Assembly: GCA_911728435.2 (NCBI GenBank)
Contig: OU452205.1
Coordinates: 4,904,260-4,968,259 of the forward strand
From: Apoderus coryli
Lineage: Eukaryota; Arthropoda; Insecta; Coleoptera; Attelabidae
Direction: 5' to 3'
DNA: 64,000 bases
The notes under the pieces were generated by a model. It saw only the letters and a list, made by a program, of their open reading frames with translations. It did not search any database and was not told the DNA's origin. The translations under genes and the position numbers were made by a program. This document shows, piece after piece, positions 10,350 to 21,117 of the stretch (within the stretch, counting starts at the first letter, position 1; each line of letters opens with the position of its first letter).

Positions 10350-12540
10350 TTTTTTGCCCCCTTCTCTACTATTTACGAACCCCTATGTAAACAAAATTTT
10401 TATGCTGCATGTTTTAGGTTATCTTATATCAAAGCTATATACAGGGTGTTAGTAAATAAGTGCGATAAACTTCAGAAGGTAATTCTGTATGAAAAAATAA
10501 TGACAGTTTCTTATATAAACACATGTCCGGAAATGCTTCGTTTTCTGAGATACGGGGTGTTAAAGTTTTTCTTAAAAACTGAAGAAGAGTTATTGATTGC
10601 TCTGAAACCGGTGGAGATATGCAAATGGAATTTAGTGGGTTTTAAGAGGTATAGTTATTGCGCATTTTTTGACTTGCAATTAAGAATTATGTTCATCAGT
10701 GGCGCGCATACGGGTACCTAATAATGTCAATTTTTTTTTTAAGAAAAAAATGGTACGCCACTGGAATTTTTCAAATTCAAAATTATTTTGGAATTCCTTG
10801 TTCAACTTGTGATACAAAATCTCTCTTGCTTCTTCATCGTAGAGGGCATTTGTGCAAAAAAATAAAACATCTCGCGGCTAGTAGGCTACTGTCAACATTC
10901 TGTTAAACACGAATATATCAACGAAATGTCACATTAGCGTTTCTTTATTATTAGTGTTATTTTCTCTTATTGTTTTGGTTTAATGTTTATTGTATATATG
11001 TATAGTTCTTGATAATGTATTAAAGAAATGAAAAATATGGGGTAAGATGTTTTATTTTTTTGCACAAAAACGATGCCCCTTACGATAAAAAGGCAAGAGA
11101 GGTTTTGTATCACAAGTTGAACAAGGAATTCCAAAATGACTTTTAATTCGAAAAATTCCGGTGGCGTACCATTTTTTTCTTTAAAAAAATAGAGATCATT
11201 ACCCGTATGTGCGCCACTGATGAACATAAAATTCTTAATTGCATGCCAAAAAATGCGCAATAGCTACCTCTTAAAATCCACTAAATTTCATTTGCATATA
11301 TCCACCGGTTTCAGAGCAATCAATAAATCTGCAGTTTTTAAGAAAAATTTTAACACCCCGTATCTTAGAAAACGACGCATTTGCGGACATGTGTTTATAT
11401 AGCAAACTGTCATTATTTTTTCATGCAGATTATCACCTGGAGTTTGTCGCACTTATTTACTAACACCCTGTATAAGTAAAAAAAAATATTCCGTATTCCG
11501 AATAAGTTTAGGGAGTATATATGTTTTTATTTTGACCCCTTTTACACTATTTACGAACGCCTATAAAAACAAGTTATTTATAACACATTTTTTAGGTTAT
11601 ATCCTATGAAAGCTATAAATAACTAGGCAATATTTCTGCTAAGTTTAAGAAATGCATTTTTGCTACCCTTTTTACCCCATTTTACACTTTTTTCGAATGT
11701 CAATGTGGTCTAATTGTTTAGGTTAAATATTTTAGGTTATGTTTAATTAAACGTACACAAAGTTATTCAATATTTCGGATAAGTTTAAGAACTATGATTT
11801 TTTAAATTTTTGAGCCCTCTTTTAAACCCCTTGCCTACGCTCAATGTTAATCACCACCTATAAATATCCTGTAATATTTTCGTACCAAATGTGGTTAAAA
11901 TCCGTTAAGTGGTTTTTGAGTTATCACGGATACAAATTTTTTCTGACCCTTTCATAGAATTTTCACGGACGCCTATGGTACATTAATTTTTGTCGTGTAT
12001 TTTTAACACCAATTCAACTAGTTAAATATAAAAATTTTTACATTTAATTTTTTTTTATTTTACCCCTTTTTCTACTATTTACGAACGCCTATGTAAATAA
12101 AAATTTTATGCTGCATTTTTTAGGTTATATTATATCAAAGCTATATATAATTAGCCAATTTTTCTGCTATATTTGGGAAACTTTTTTTTTCGTTTTTGAC
12201 CCTTTTTTGAGACTATTTTCGAACACCAATGTGATCTGATTTTTTGATGGTTAATGATTTAGATTATGCTCTATTAAACCAACGAAAAATTCTTCAATAT
12301 TTCGGAAAATTTTAAGAAGTATGAGGATTTTAAAATGTTGAACCCTTTTGTAACCCCCTTGCCTACGCTCAATGCTTCCTAAAAGTTAATCAGCATCTAG
12401 ACATATCCTGTAGTATTTTTGTACTAAATTTGGATAAAATATGTTAAGTGGTTTTTGAGTTACGTGGATAGAGAAAGACAGACACACAAACATACAGACA
12501 CACAGACTGACAGACAGACTTATTTACGTATAAAATGACC
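10350..12540 (+). repeat. imperfect tandem repeat, interrupted by a MITE
   Basis: A phrase like CCCCTTTTTACTATTTACGA, then ACGCCTATGTAAA and TTTTTAGGTTAT, recurs at about 10365, 11545, 11670, 12065 and 12195. Longer blocks including CCTTGCCTACGCTCAATG and AAGTGGTTTTTGAGTTA recur at about 11830-11930 and 12360-12465. This gives a period near 520 bases with a sub-period near 125. The array ends in a (GACA)-rich tract at 12470-12525. A fold-back MITE lies inside the first unit. Confidence 0.7.
10442..11471. mobile_element. fold-back MITE with ~430-bp arms
   Basis: The left end CAGGGTGTTAGTAAATAAGT and right end ACTTATTTACTAACACCCTG are mirror images. Inner blocks TTTTCTGAGATACGGGGTGT, GAAACCGGTGGAGATATG and TGTGATACAAAATCTCTC all recur inverted on the other arm. 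The central loop is only about 170 bases. Short open frames within it are by-products of the arms. Confidence 0.85.
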
Positions 12541-13290
12541 GAAAACACGTATTTCTGGTGAAATAAAAAACAATTTTGGTCAGTAGATAGACTAAAATTG
12601 AACTGAAACTCGTCCAATTAAAATTATTATTATTATTATTTAATGTAATCAAATATGATATGGAGAGCTAAAATTTCAACTTTTAAGTGGGAATTACCTT
12701 GATTTCGCAGCTAGAGAAGCTTTACTTTCTGTATGGATTATGAATAATTTTTATTCTACTGAACGGAAGGATATGCATGTAAAAGTTTTTATTGAAAAAC
12801 ATATTTTATATCAAAACAACTTAAATTGAATTGAATATACAACTCAGTTTTAATTAGGTTGTTAAGCGACAGTACTTTAACAACCAGTTTACTCTAATAT
12901 GCAATGATACTTCTATTAATAGCAAAGCTGATGAATGGAATTTAATATTCAACATGGAATAATAATTTACAAAAAAAATACGCTCTCTTCCGCCAAAACA
13001 GGATAATCTAAATATAATAAATACACAGTCTAAACAAAAAGTAAAATACATTTTCTTTAATAAACAGAATATCTATTACCTATTAACTCTTGAAATATTG
13101 TGATTTCGATATAGAATTAGCTGTCTTCTATCTTTCGAAACGTTGAAAAAATAAAAAAAAGACATGAAATAAGCAATTTTAAATAAACATATGGTTTGAT
13201 TGGTTGAATCCCCAAGAAAATAAAATCAAAACTAAAATCTTTTGATCTTGTATTTCTCTTGAATTTTTTTATAGTTTTCCTTTTTGTTGG
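12541..13290. other. gene-free stretch
   Basis: Contains an (ATT)n run at about 12625-12641; otherwise no recognisable feature. Confidence 0.45.
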
Positions 13291-13294
13291 AATA

Positions 13295-13560
13295 TACAGG
13301 GTGTCCTGGTGACGGCCCATTAAAATATTTCGAAGACTACTGAATTGAATTTGGAAAATTTTGGTATATGTTTTGCTGAATATGTTCTATTCAAATATTA
13401 TATTACCAACCGCTTAGCACTTCCGGTTATACGGGAAGTTGATAGTGACTTTGTAATTTTAAATGGAACACCCTATATATTAAGACATTTTTGGATTCCA
13501 CATAAGATTCTAGACATGTTTCATGTATTATGTCCTATACCTAAATCCAGCCGTTTTTGA
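13295..13560 (+). repeat. MITE-related fragment with TACAGGGTGTCC end
   Basis: It starts ATACAGGGTGTCCTGGTGAC and contains CACTTCCGGTTATACGGGAA. That signature (CTTCCGG-TATAC-CGG) also occurs in repeat family A at about 18050, 19490, 22905 and 32360 and in the MITE at 39697. An ACACCCTGTATT end occurs at about 14484 but I could not pair it with confidence. Confidence 0.5.
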
Positions 13561-14047
13561 CGTATATCAAGATTTATGTCAAAACTGACATTTTAGGGCT
13601 CAATAATAATCACATTTTTGTCTTATAAAGAAGTCTTTAGCAATCATTTTGCAGGCGTTTTCTTATTAAATAAGGTCTCCTTTTTCCGATACGTACGACA
13701 TTTTCTGATTTATTCATACAGGATCGTCCAAAAATTATACTGAAAACGATGTTATAAAAACAGTCGAAAGTCAGTTTTTTCAAATGAAACAGGTATATTT
13801 TTATAATTTTATCTTACGTATCATTAAAAATTAAAGAAACTTTCTAATAGGTTACTGATTTCGAAAATGCATAGTTTTCGAAATATCGGCAATGTAACAT
13901 TTTGTAGCATTTTCACTATTATCGTATATTACTTTGACTAATTAATTTAGTGTGCCATGAAAATAATAATTTTTTTCTGCGGGCCCATAATCTTCAAATC
14001 AACCGAGCAATCGTATACATCCGTGGGCCTGGGCATAAACTCACCAA

Positions 14048-14110
14048 TGTCTCCAATAGTATCATATATGACTGTCTCCAATAGTATCATATATGATACT
14101 ATTGGAGACA
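14048..14110. repeat. perfect 38-bp palindrome with direct half-copy
   Basis: 14073-14110 is a perfect palindrome with 19-base halves reading TGTCTCCAATAGTATCATA. The same half plus four bases occurs just before it at 14049-14071. There is therefore a direct repeat followed by an inverted copy. No function is evident. Confidence 0.9.
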
Positions 14111-14159
14111 TTGTATATATACCCGGAAAAGAAACCTTTAATCATTGAAGCCAATCGGC

Positions 14160-14235
14160 CTCAATGGAGAGATCATATTGTGTAGTCAAATATCTAGGGA
14201 TTACCTTGGATAGTCTACTTATTGGAAATAGAAGC
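14160..14235 (+). pseudogene. small LINE RT thumb fragment
   Basis: The plus strand reads CVVKYLGITLDSLLIGNRS, matching the VKYLGVTLDSKL segment at the thumb of Jockey-type RTs. Only about 25 codons remain. Very short, so moderate confidence. Confidence 0.5.
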
Positions 14236-14499
14236 TAACAAACAACAAAACCCTTATTGTGTGCGCAATCTTAAAAAATAATCAAAAATTGAACAAAAAA
14301 ATAACAGTGGTTTCTCAAATTCTAAGGAAATAAAAAGCCTCAGAACATAAGTCACAAAATAGAGTCTTAAATAAATGGAACTTTACCGTTACTAATGCAT
14401 TTCCGGACGTACGTTTATGGCAACTTTTTTTCATCAAATGCCACCTGAGGAATCACCCCCTGAAATATTTCCGGGTCTATTTGCAACACCCTGTATTTT

Positions 14500-15070
14500 T
14501 TAGGTCACAGTGCATCAGACACTCCTAAGTAAATTTTAACGGTTTTAATTTAATATTAACGTCGGCGTCGTATAATTAATTATCAATTAAGACACTGATT
14601 ATATGAATAAGCATAATATTCATATTTTTGGTGAAAATAGTTTGCCCCCTCCTCTGAAAATATTTTTACCGGCGCTAGGAGCGTATAGAGAAGAAGAACA
14701 TATTAAATTCGACAGGAAAGAAAGATAGCAACACACACTTTGTATAATATCAGTTATTTATTCGTTAAATAAAGACAATTGTTATATTGCTAATTACGTT
14801 TCATATATTCTGCGGTTTCAGTTGGAGAATTTTCGTTAGCTTTTTTACGTTATTTCCAATAGCTAAATTTACACAGTGTAAATAGACAATGGTAAATGTA
14901 AACTTTAAGCTGGTTAAGATGCTAATTTTATTTATTTCTTATATAAATATATAACACAAACTTCCGCGTAACTACAGCAAATATATTAGTACATTCAAAA
15001 AGGCCATAGGATGATGTATAGATGGCGTTACTAGAATTTTTTCCATATGATTTTTATTTAGTACTAACTC
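14500..15070. other. gene-free stretch
   Basis: AT-rich, nothing recognised. Confidence 0.5.
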
Positions 15071-15074
15071 TTAA

Positions 15075-15262
15075 GCGTCGACATCTAGTATGCTTACGTC
15101 CTTTTAATGTCTGCCCTGTCAGTTATTTAAGTACCTATATTGTTGATAATTGATACTCAAACATTACAACATACAACACCAAACCAAACAATTTATAACA
15201 ATTGTGTATTTAATAACTGTTCATTTAAATAATTTAATTGTATCAATAAAGATAATTATTGT
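15075..15262 (+). repeat. 190-bp repeat, inverted partner at 26888-27078
   Basis: Near-identical to the reverse complement of 26888-27078, including CATCTAGTATGC, GTCTGCCCTGTCAGTTATTT and ACAACACCAAACCAAACAAT. Each copy ends close to a hammerhead-like motif region (15813 here, 26727 there), though the order differs. Non-coding. Confidence 0.8.
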
Positions 15263-15741
15263 TGTTGTTCATTCATATATTCGGTCGTTAATTTATCTTG
15301 CCAAAAAACACTTGAGCTTTTCTTTTAAGGATAAATTTCTTTTTAACTCAAACTTTTTCCGTCAGTAATTTTGCTTGAAAAACTGCCATTTGACAAAATC
15401 ACTCGACATTCGGTCTCGCGATTTTGTCATGTCAGTTTTTCTCGTAAAATTACTGATTGGCATAATTATTTCGTTACAAAAAGAAATTTATCTGATAAAA
15501 AAAAGCTCTTGTGTTTTTACTGTTGACAAAATATTGTTATACTTATTTCACATAAAATGAAAAAAAAATCTCATGTGTCTGTGCAGACAACCTTTCTTAT
15601 CTAGTCACGTTATTATTTATTTTATTTGGAATACATCTGCCCAGACAGAAACATATCCAATAACAGGGCAGATACATTTCAAAATTATAAATGAAACAAA
15701 CATTACAATCAGATAAAATAGGGAAAGTCAAAATCAGAATG

Positions 15742-15902
15742 CTAAACTGACACTCGTTTTACCACTTCACCAAAACACTTCTTTTAAATCTCGAGAATTA
15801 AAACTTTAATTCTCTCCTGAGGATGCTAACATTGTTAGCGAAACGCGCGTCGAGATTTAAAAGAAGTGTTTTGGTGAAGTGGTAAAACGAGTGTCAGTTT
15901 AG
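15742..15902. repeat. 161-bp hairpin with perfect 53-bp arms
   Basis: 15742-15794 is the exact reverse complement of 15850-15902; the arms contain CACTCGTTTTACCACTTCAC. The 55-base loop holds a second small hairpin (GAATTAAAACTTTAATTC) and the hammerhead-like motif described separately. A perfect 53-bp inverted repeat is not expected by chance and implies a recent fold-back origin or ongoing repair between arms. Confidence 0.92.
15813..15855 (+). ncRNA. hammerhead-like ribozyme motif 1
   Basis: Ordered parts: stem I 5' TCTC (15813-15816), core CTGAGGA (15817-15823), one extra T, stem II GCTAAC/GTTAGC with loop ATT, GAAA (15840-15843), short stem III AC...GT, then C at 15851 (a GTC triplet), and stem I 3' GAGA (15852-15855). 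This matches the hammerhead core CUGANGA...GAAA...UH in order and spacing. The extra base before stem II departs from the textbook consensus. Penelope-like elements are known carriers of such motifs. Activity is not shown. Confidence 0.6.
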
Positions 15903-15929
15903 TGTTCTACGCCAAAGGTTCTACTCATC

Positions 15930-16440
15930 GATTATAAAATCAGAATGGTTTAAACAACATACTACTACTACTACTAACAGATACAAATAGAGACTGTATA
16001 CGCATTATTTCATATAAAAAACAAGTACCGAATAATATAACGAAAACGTTATACCTATGCTATACTATTAATTCAGAAATTATGAAATATAAAGCATTGT
16101 ATGAATTTACAATTATTTTCAATATTTTCGTACTCTCCAAATTAATTTTTAAAAACGGATTCGTTTGAAGTATTGATGCAAGCACATTCTCCTACACTCT
16201 GTTGTTGGATTGCAAAAATAATTATGATATCTTATTATAGTAATGTACAACATTCCAAAAATTAAGGTATACGATTTTTCTTTTATTTATTTGTTAGTTA
16301 TGTGAAGTTCCTACTGTAGTTGAATGTATTGTAATTTGGTTATGTTTGTTTCAGTGATGAACTTACAGTGCCTGATTATTATGTTCTAGTTTGTTATTAT
16401 ACATAGTAAAGATTTTGTAATTGGTCATGTTAGGATGTTC
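15930..16440. other. gene-free stretch
   Basis: A short (CTA)n tract near 15960; otherwise unremarkable AT-rich sequence. Confidence 0.45.
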
Positions 16441-16443
16441 ATT

Positions 16444-16486
16444 TTAGCTTGAAGAAGTGAAAAATAATTTCACGAAACGTTGCTGG
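16444..16486 (+). ncRNA. hammerhead-like motif 2, degenerate
   Basis: AGC (16446-16448), TTGAAGA in place of CTGANGA, an extra A, stem II GTGAAA/TTTCAC, GAAA (16474-16477), CGT, T, then GCT (16482-16484) pairing with AGC; two flanking T-G wobbles extend stem I. The C-to-T change at the first core base would be expected to impair catalysis. Confidence 0.4.
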
Positions 16487-16588
16487 ATTTTGATTGAGTG
16501 TTGTGACTTTATTTCACCCTACAACCCACTAATCCGTTTTTACAATTATTATTGGTTACCATATTACGGTCTATTTTGCACCTCGCTA

Positions 16589-17404
16589 TACAGGGTGTTT
16601 CATAATATATGCGCAGGACTTCAGGATGTGTGAGCTCGTCCAAAAATATGAAAAAAAGTTTCTATTAACTAACCCTCTAAAATCCACCATGTTCGAGATA
16701 CAGGGTGTTGAAATTGAAAAAAAAATCCGATTTTTGCGGAACCGTTTATAGTAGTTATATAGTAAAAACAAAAGAGCTTTTGTAAGCATTTTCTATTCAT
16801 AATAAGCTATGTTTTGTGCAAGAATGTTTTTTTTTGTAATTCATAATTAGTGAAGATTTTGAATGGGTAGTGAGTGTTTTTCTCCCCAATTTCTACGCCA
16901 CTGGAAAAAGTACGGTTTGAAGATACCCAATATTTTCTACACAACAAAGGTACTCTCCGTCATAAGCTCTAAAGTTGACCGTTTTCGAGCAAAATCAACT
17001 TGTTGAAAATTTGTTGAAATAAATTTAATTTTTTCTACTAATTAAACGTTAACTTCATAATTGCAAAATTTAAAAAAAATAAAGAAATGATAGAAAAGTT
17101 GTTTTTTTTTAAATTTTCCAAACCGTAAAAATAATCGAAGAATTGCTGCGTGCATTGAAGCAAACGGCGGACATTTCCAACATTTAATTTAAATGCCGTG
17201 AAGTACCCCAGTACAGCTTTATCGTCACAAATAGGTTTCCTTCGTTTTATTTTTGTCTTTACGGATCCGAAATTTTTGAAATTATCTATTATCCGTTTAA
17301 CAACTTTTGGTGATGGCTTGTGTTTTTCTGGGTACCTGTCAAAAAATGTATCACACGTTTGTGACATCACTCTGTCACATTTTCCATAAATAATAAACAA
17401 ATTT
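16589..17404. mobile_element. Tc1/mariner-like element fragment with TACAGGGTG end
   Basis: It begins TATACAGGGTGTTTCATAAT, a typical mariner/MITE end of this window, with a second inner copy (GATACAGGGTGTTGAAATTG) at about 16698. It includes a DUF4817-like transposase N-terminus on the minus strand. The opposite end is unclear because repeat family A begins at about 17405. Confidence 0.55.
17130..17400 (-). pseudogene. transposase N-terminus (DUF4817-like helix-turn-helix)
   Basis: The minus strand gives IYGKCDRVMSQTCDTFFDRY, then PEKHKPSPKVVKRIIDNFKN and FGSVKTKIKRRKP. This follows the pattern of insect DUF4817 domains (FIYGEC, YAERFP, HPSHRTF, RLRETGS) that precede DD41D-type DDE domains. 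About 90 residues remain; the catalytic domain is absent. Assignment rests on pattern similarity only. Confidence 0.6.
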
Positions 17405-18203
17405 AGATAGTATTTGTTAGTATAATTTATACGCCCGCTATGATTATTACTACTAATTAATATCTACAATTTGTCATACTTGTTGATTATTTTTGACAAG
17501 TGTCATACTTATTTACTATCTAAAACCATCATGGCTAACTAAAATCAATTAAATTTCAAATTCATATAACTATTGATTCTATTAAGAAAAATGTAAAATT
17601 GCCAATATTTTGAAAACTATCAGTTTTTGGGATAGACATCCTTTCATAAACTTGCCCTTATTTTTGATGCAAAAAATAAAAAATATATAAAATGGGGGGT
17701 TGCCATTTAAAAATTTTGAATTATGACACTTTTTTCAATTTGATTTTTTACCCTTTTTTCAAATACCCTGTATTAATATTTACTAAAGAAATATACGTAG
17801 GCGGCTAAAGTATGTAGTAGTATATCTATATATTCTAACAAATTAAATTATTAAAGCTACCATAGAATAAAAAATTGTTATTATTCTTTATTCTGAAAAC
17901 GTCATTTTTGACATAAAATTTCAAATATTTCGAAAACGGCGGGCGATAGGTATAACATATTATGAATGAAATATGGTTAGAATTACAAGGAGAATCCAAA
18001 AAAAATATAATTTATATAGAGTCGTATTTGAAATAAGGAAGTTGACACACATTTCCGGTATAACCGGAGGTGCTAGATTATTGAAAACATTTTAGCCGAA
18101 TTGGTTCCGTCGACCTAAGTACCACACCAGATTTTCAGATTATTCCACAGTGTAGTTTCTCCATAATCGATCGATTGCCTTCCCGGTGGGACACCCGGTA
18201 TGT
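17405..18203 (+). repeat. repeat family A, copy 1
   Basis: It matches 22306-23025 in the same orientation (from TAGTATTTGTTAGTATAATT through GGCGGCTAAAGTA to GTCGACCTAAGTAC). It matches 19379-19830 and parts of 32335-33990 inverted. Its right end GGGACACCCGGTAT mirrors the ATACCGGGTGTCCC at 19379. It is a non-coding transposon-like repeat with the CTTCCGG-TATAC-CGG signature. Confidence 0.75.
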
Positions 18204-19002
18204 GTAAACCTTTACTATCGTGCAAATAGAACTCGCGCCACTAAATCCATGCATGTGTAAACTCACCTTAAAATCTATAATTGCCTTACATATAAAAAGT
18301 TCTGAAGCATACAAACATTTTTGTGATTTTTGTTTTGTTATGCCACTTCTATGTTTGTTTATTTTTCTAAGGCCTAAACCGTAAAAGATACAGCACGTTC
18401 CATTTTTTTGAGTGCTGATATCAAAGCGCCACTAACTTGATTAATTTCATTTATACAGGGGATTATGAAGTTTTGTACCCAAATAAGAAATACACTAAGA
18501 GTTTTCAAATAATAGTTGATTCAATTTAAACAAGTAAATCATACGCATCCATGCAGAAAATAATTATATTTGATATTCTTATGAATATTATTATTATAGA
18601 GATTAAATAGGTACTATGTAAGCTTTGGAATTCATAACGAAAAAAGTCTTATTATAGAATATCCTTTAGATCAAAATCTGTCTAAGAAGCGTGTTCGCTG
18701 TATCTCCTATATTTTTATCTCTCTCATAAATCGCTTCATAATTTAGTACCTCATGTAATCTCTAGTCGCGAAAGCTGCACGACTTCCGTTTCCAGCAATA
18801 TTACATTATATTATTTTATGTATATAATGTATGTAATAGAACAAAATCGTTCTAACGTTATACTAACTATTTTATTTTAATATACAAGAGTATTTGCCTA
18901 ATGTAAATTTAATTGCGTACGGTCGTTATAATCGTCAGTCCTATTTTTAAAATTGAAAACAACCTGTTTCCAGACTAACGACGGCTATTAGTTTGTTACT
19001 TA
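18204..19002. other. gene-free spacer between two family A copies
   Basis: It lies between outward-facing family A ends (18203 and 19379). No coding sequence recognised. Confidence 0.5.
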
Positions 19003-19378
19003 TACAGTGTGGACTAAAAGTCACGCATAAATTTAATCAAATTTGAAAGAAACGCTTGCATATTATGTCACTTTTGGTTTTCAGTTGACTGCCCGTTTTT
19101 TGACGTAGCGTAACAGAAAAGTATACAGGGTCGCTCATTAGTAGATAAACGAATTGCATAATATGTTGTTCAAATGAAATCCCCTGTATATTATTATTAT
19201 TTTTTTGGTTCTCGTAAGATTGTAATAATATTTGATATGTTCTAAAATTCACTAAGTCAACGGTTATCGAGATATTTACGGTTGATTAGCACAAAACGTG
19301 CTCATAAAAATAATATTTTCGGGCAAATAACATAAAAATTATAGAGTTTCTTCCTTTAGCACTTTCTTATGGCATATA
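19003..19378. repeat. MITE-like segment, end shared with 59210-59415
   Basis: It starts ATACAGTGTGGACTAAAAGT followed by CACGCATAAATTTAATCAAA. The mirror image, TTTATGCGTGACTTTTGGTC, occurs at about 59385-59410. It contains ATACAGGGTCGCTCATTAGT and a CCCCTGTATATTA end (19126-19193) that could be a smaller nested element. Non-coding. Confidence 0.55.
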
Positions 19379-19835
19379 CCGGGTGTCCCACCGGGATTCG
19401 ATCGATTATGGACAACACTGTGGACCAATCTGATAATCTGGTGTATGGCGACGGGACCAGTTCGGCTAAAATGTTTTCAAGAATCTAGTACTATGTACCG
19501 GAAATGAGTGTCAATTTTCTTATTTCAAATACGACCCTATATAATTTTTTTTTTGGATTCTCCTTGTAATTCTAAACATATTTCATGCATACTATGTTAT
19601 ACCTATCGCCAGCCGTTTTCGAAATATTTGATTTTTTTTTGTCAAAAATGATATAATTTTTATTTTTTTGCTTCAAAAGGAAGGGCAAGTTTATGAAAAG
19701 AAGTCTATCCCAAAAACTGATAGTTTTCAAAATATTGACAATTTCACATTTTTCTATTATAATAGTGATATAAATTTGAAATTTAATTGATTTTAGTAGG
19801 CCATGATGCCAGCTAAAATCAATGGTTTGTGTTTT
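19379..19835 (-). repeat. repeat family A, copy 2 (inverted)
   Basis: Inverted relative to copy 1. It starts ATACCGGGTGTCCCACCGGG and runs through CCAGTTCGGCTAAAATGTTT and TATCGCCAGCCGTTTTCGAA to GGCCATGATGCC. Together with copy 1 it forms a large inverted repeat around the spacer 18204-19378. Confidence 0.75.
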
Positions 19836-20158
19836 TCTGGGTAGGGTAGGATGGGGCACTTCGGGACCGTTCAAATTTACCGCCTTAGCGTTTACTGAAT
19901 TTGCAGCTGCTGCGCTACAGTATTGCTCAATCACTGTTATTCGAATGTGCATAATAATCAATTCAATCTGAAAGTTTTATCACGTATGAAAAAATTCATG
20001 AGTCGAACATAAATATTATAACATTTTATTTGTAAGAACATAGAGTAGGTAACTAGTGCATGATAATTTTCGTGTTTGTCTACAATAATCCAGGATATGT
20101 GAGGTTAAGTTTAGAGCATAGACACAAAACCCAAGTAGAACAGTAAATTAATGGTTTT

Positions 20159-20410
20159 ATGTTTTACGCGATGATGCTGTTTGGGGCAGATTGGGACAAA
20201 TTTGTAGGGGCAGTTTGGGACAGTGTACCATTCTACACCAACACACCTGAGAAAAATGAAATTGAGTTAGAAACACAGAGAAGGAAGGAACACCAATTAA
20301 AGGCAACGAACGAACGAAAGATAGGGCACAGAAATGGTTCCAGCAAGGTGAAATTGAGAAACAAAAACATAAAAGAGAAAGCCAGTTCAACTTTATCAGT
20401 TAAATAATAT
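20159..20410 (+). pseudogene. open frame within the pogo-like remnant, function unknown
   Basis: An 82-codon frame starts within repeats of GGGGCAGATTGGGACA-type words and then encodes a basic, charged stretch (NEIELETQRRKEHQLKATNE, KVKLRNKNIKEKASS). Downstream in other frames is an acidic Ser-rich segment (SSSDSDASYEVKDLLSDSDM). Basic then acidic linkers of this sort precede the C-terminal domain of Tigger-like transposases, but I cannot confirm the assignment. Confidence 0.35.
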
Positions 20411-20569
20411 CTATCGATTACCTAGTCTGAAAGGGAAAACCTCCAAGATAAAGTCTAAACTTTCCAAAAGAAAATTAAGCTCTTCATCAAGTGATTCAGA
20501 TGCGTCTTATGAAGTGAAAGATCTTTTATCGGATTCAGATATGAACGAAGACTATGAAATAGAAGGACT

Positions 20570-20840
20570 ACTTGACGACGACACAAAAATTGATGTATAA
20601 GATTTTATTTTGGTTAAAGTTGCTACCAAGAGAACCATATATTACTACTTGGAGTGTGGATGTCAGTGATCCAGATGAATCAATAGTGAACTTCTCGCTA
20701 AAAAAAAAGAACTATGGCCATTGGTTCGGTCCTTATAAGGACATAGTGGCTAAATTACTAAAACCAAAAAAAGTATCGGGTAGTACTAGTAGGTTGGCTT
20801 CCTACATACATTTTGATGTTGCACTCCAGGATGGTGGATA
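20570..20840 (+). pseudogene. pogo/Tigger-like transposase C-terminal domain
   Basis: One frame gives DFILVKVATKRTIYYYLE, and the adjacent frame SIVNFSLKKKNYGHWFGPYK, DIVAKLLKPKKVSGSTSRL and FDVALQDGG. Insect pogo/jerky-like transposases end with a similar pattern: a VLVKFATKK strand, FLRKK, EDIVxKLPxP, GGTxR and FDVD. The frame switch and an in-frame stop mark it as a pseudogene. Confidence 0.6.
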
Positions 20841-21117
20841 GTTTGGAGCTAGTTGTCCCATAGAGCACCCCATTGTCCCAAAGTACCCCACCATGGTCCC
20901 AAACTACCCCATGCTGGGGCACATTGGAAAAATAACTAACTTTGTCTCAGCATAGTTTTCCATTAAAACTGCTTCTATATTTTTACTTTTACTTATAAAA
21001 ATGAATTGGCGATATATGTACGTAGTTATTCTGCCATATGACTGTTCATTAAATGTTTTTGGTTACTAAGTACAGACTACCGAAAAAAAGCGTACCAAAC
21101 TGCCCCACTTTACTCTA

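Larger units (their letters stand above)
19846..21117 (+). mobile_element. pogo/Tigger-like transposon remnant
   Basis: The left end GTAGGGTAGGATGGGGCACT and right end CTGCCCCACTTTACTCTA form an imperfect 20-25 bp inverted repeat, and TGGGGCA- or GGGACA-type words recur at both ends. Inside is a C-terminal transposase remnant of pogo/Tigger (CENP-B-like) type. Most of the transposase is missing. Confidence 0.65.

Noticed and set aside
12470..12525. CRISPR-like short repeat array
   Set aside because: It is a simple GACA-type tract without spacers, in a eukaryotic context.
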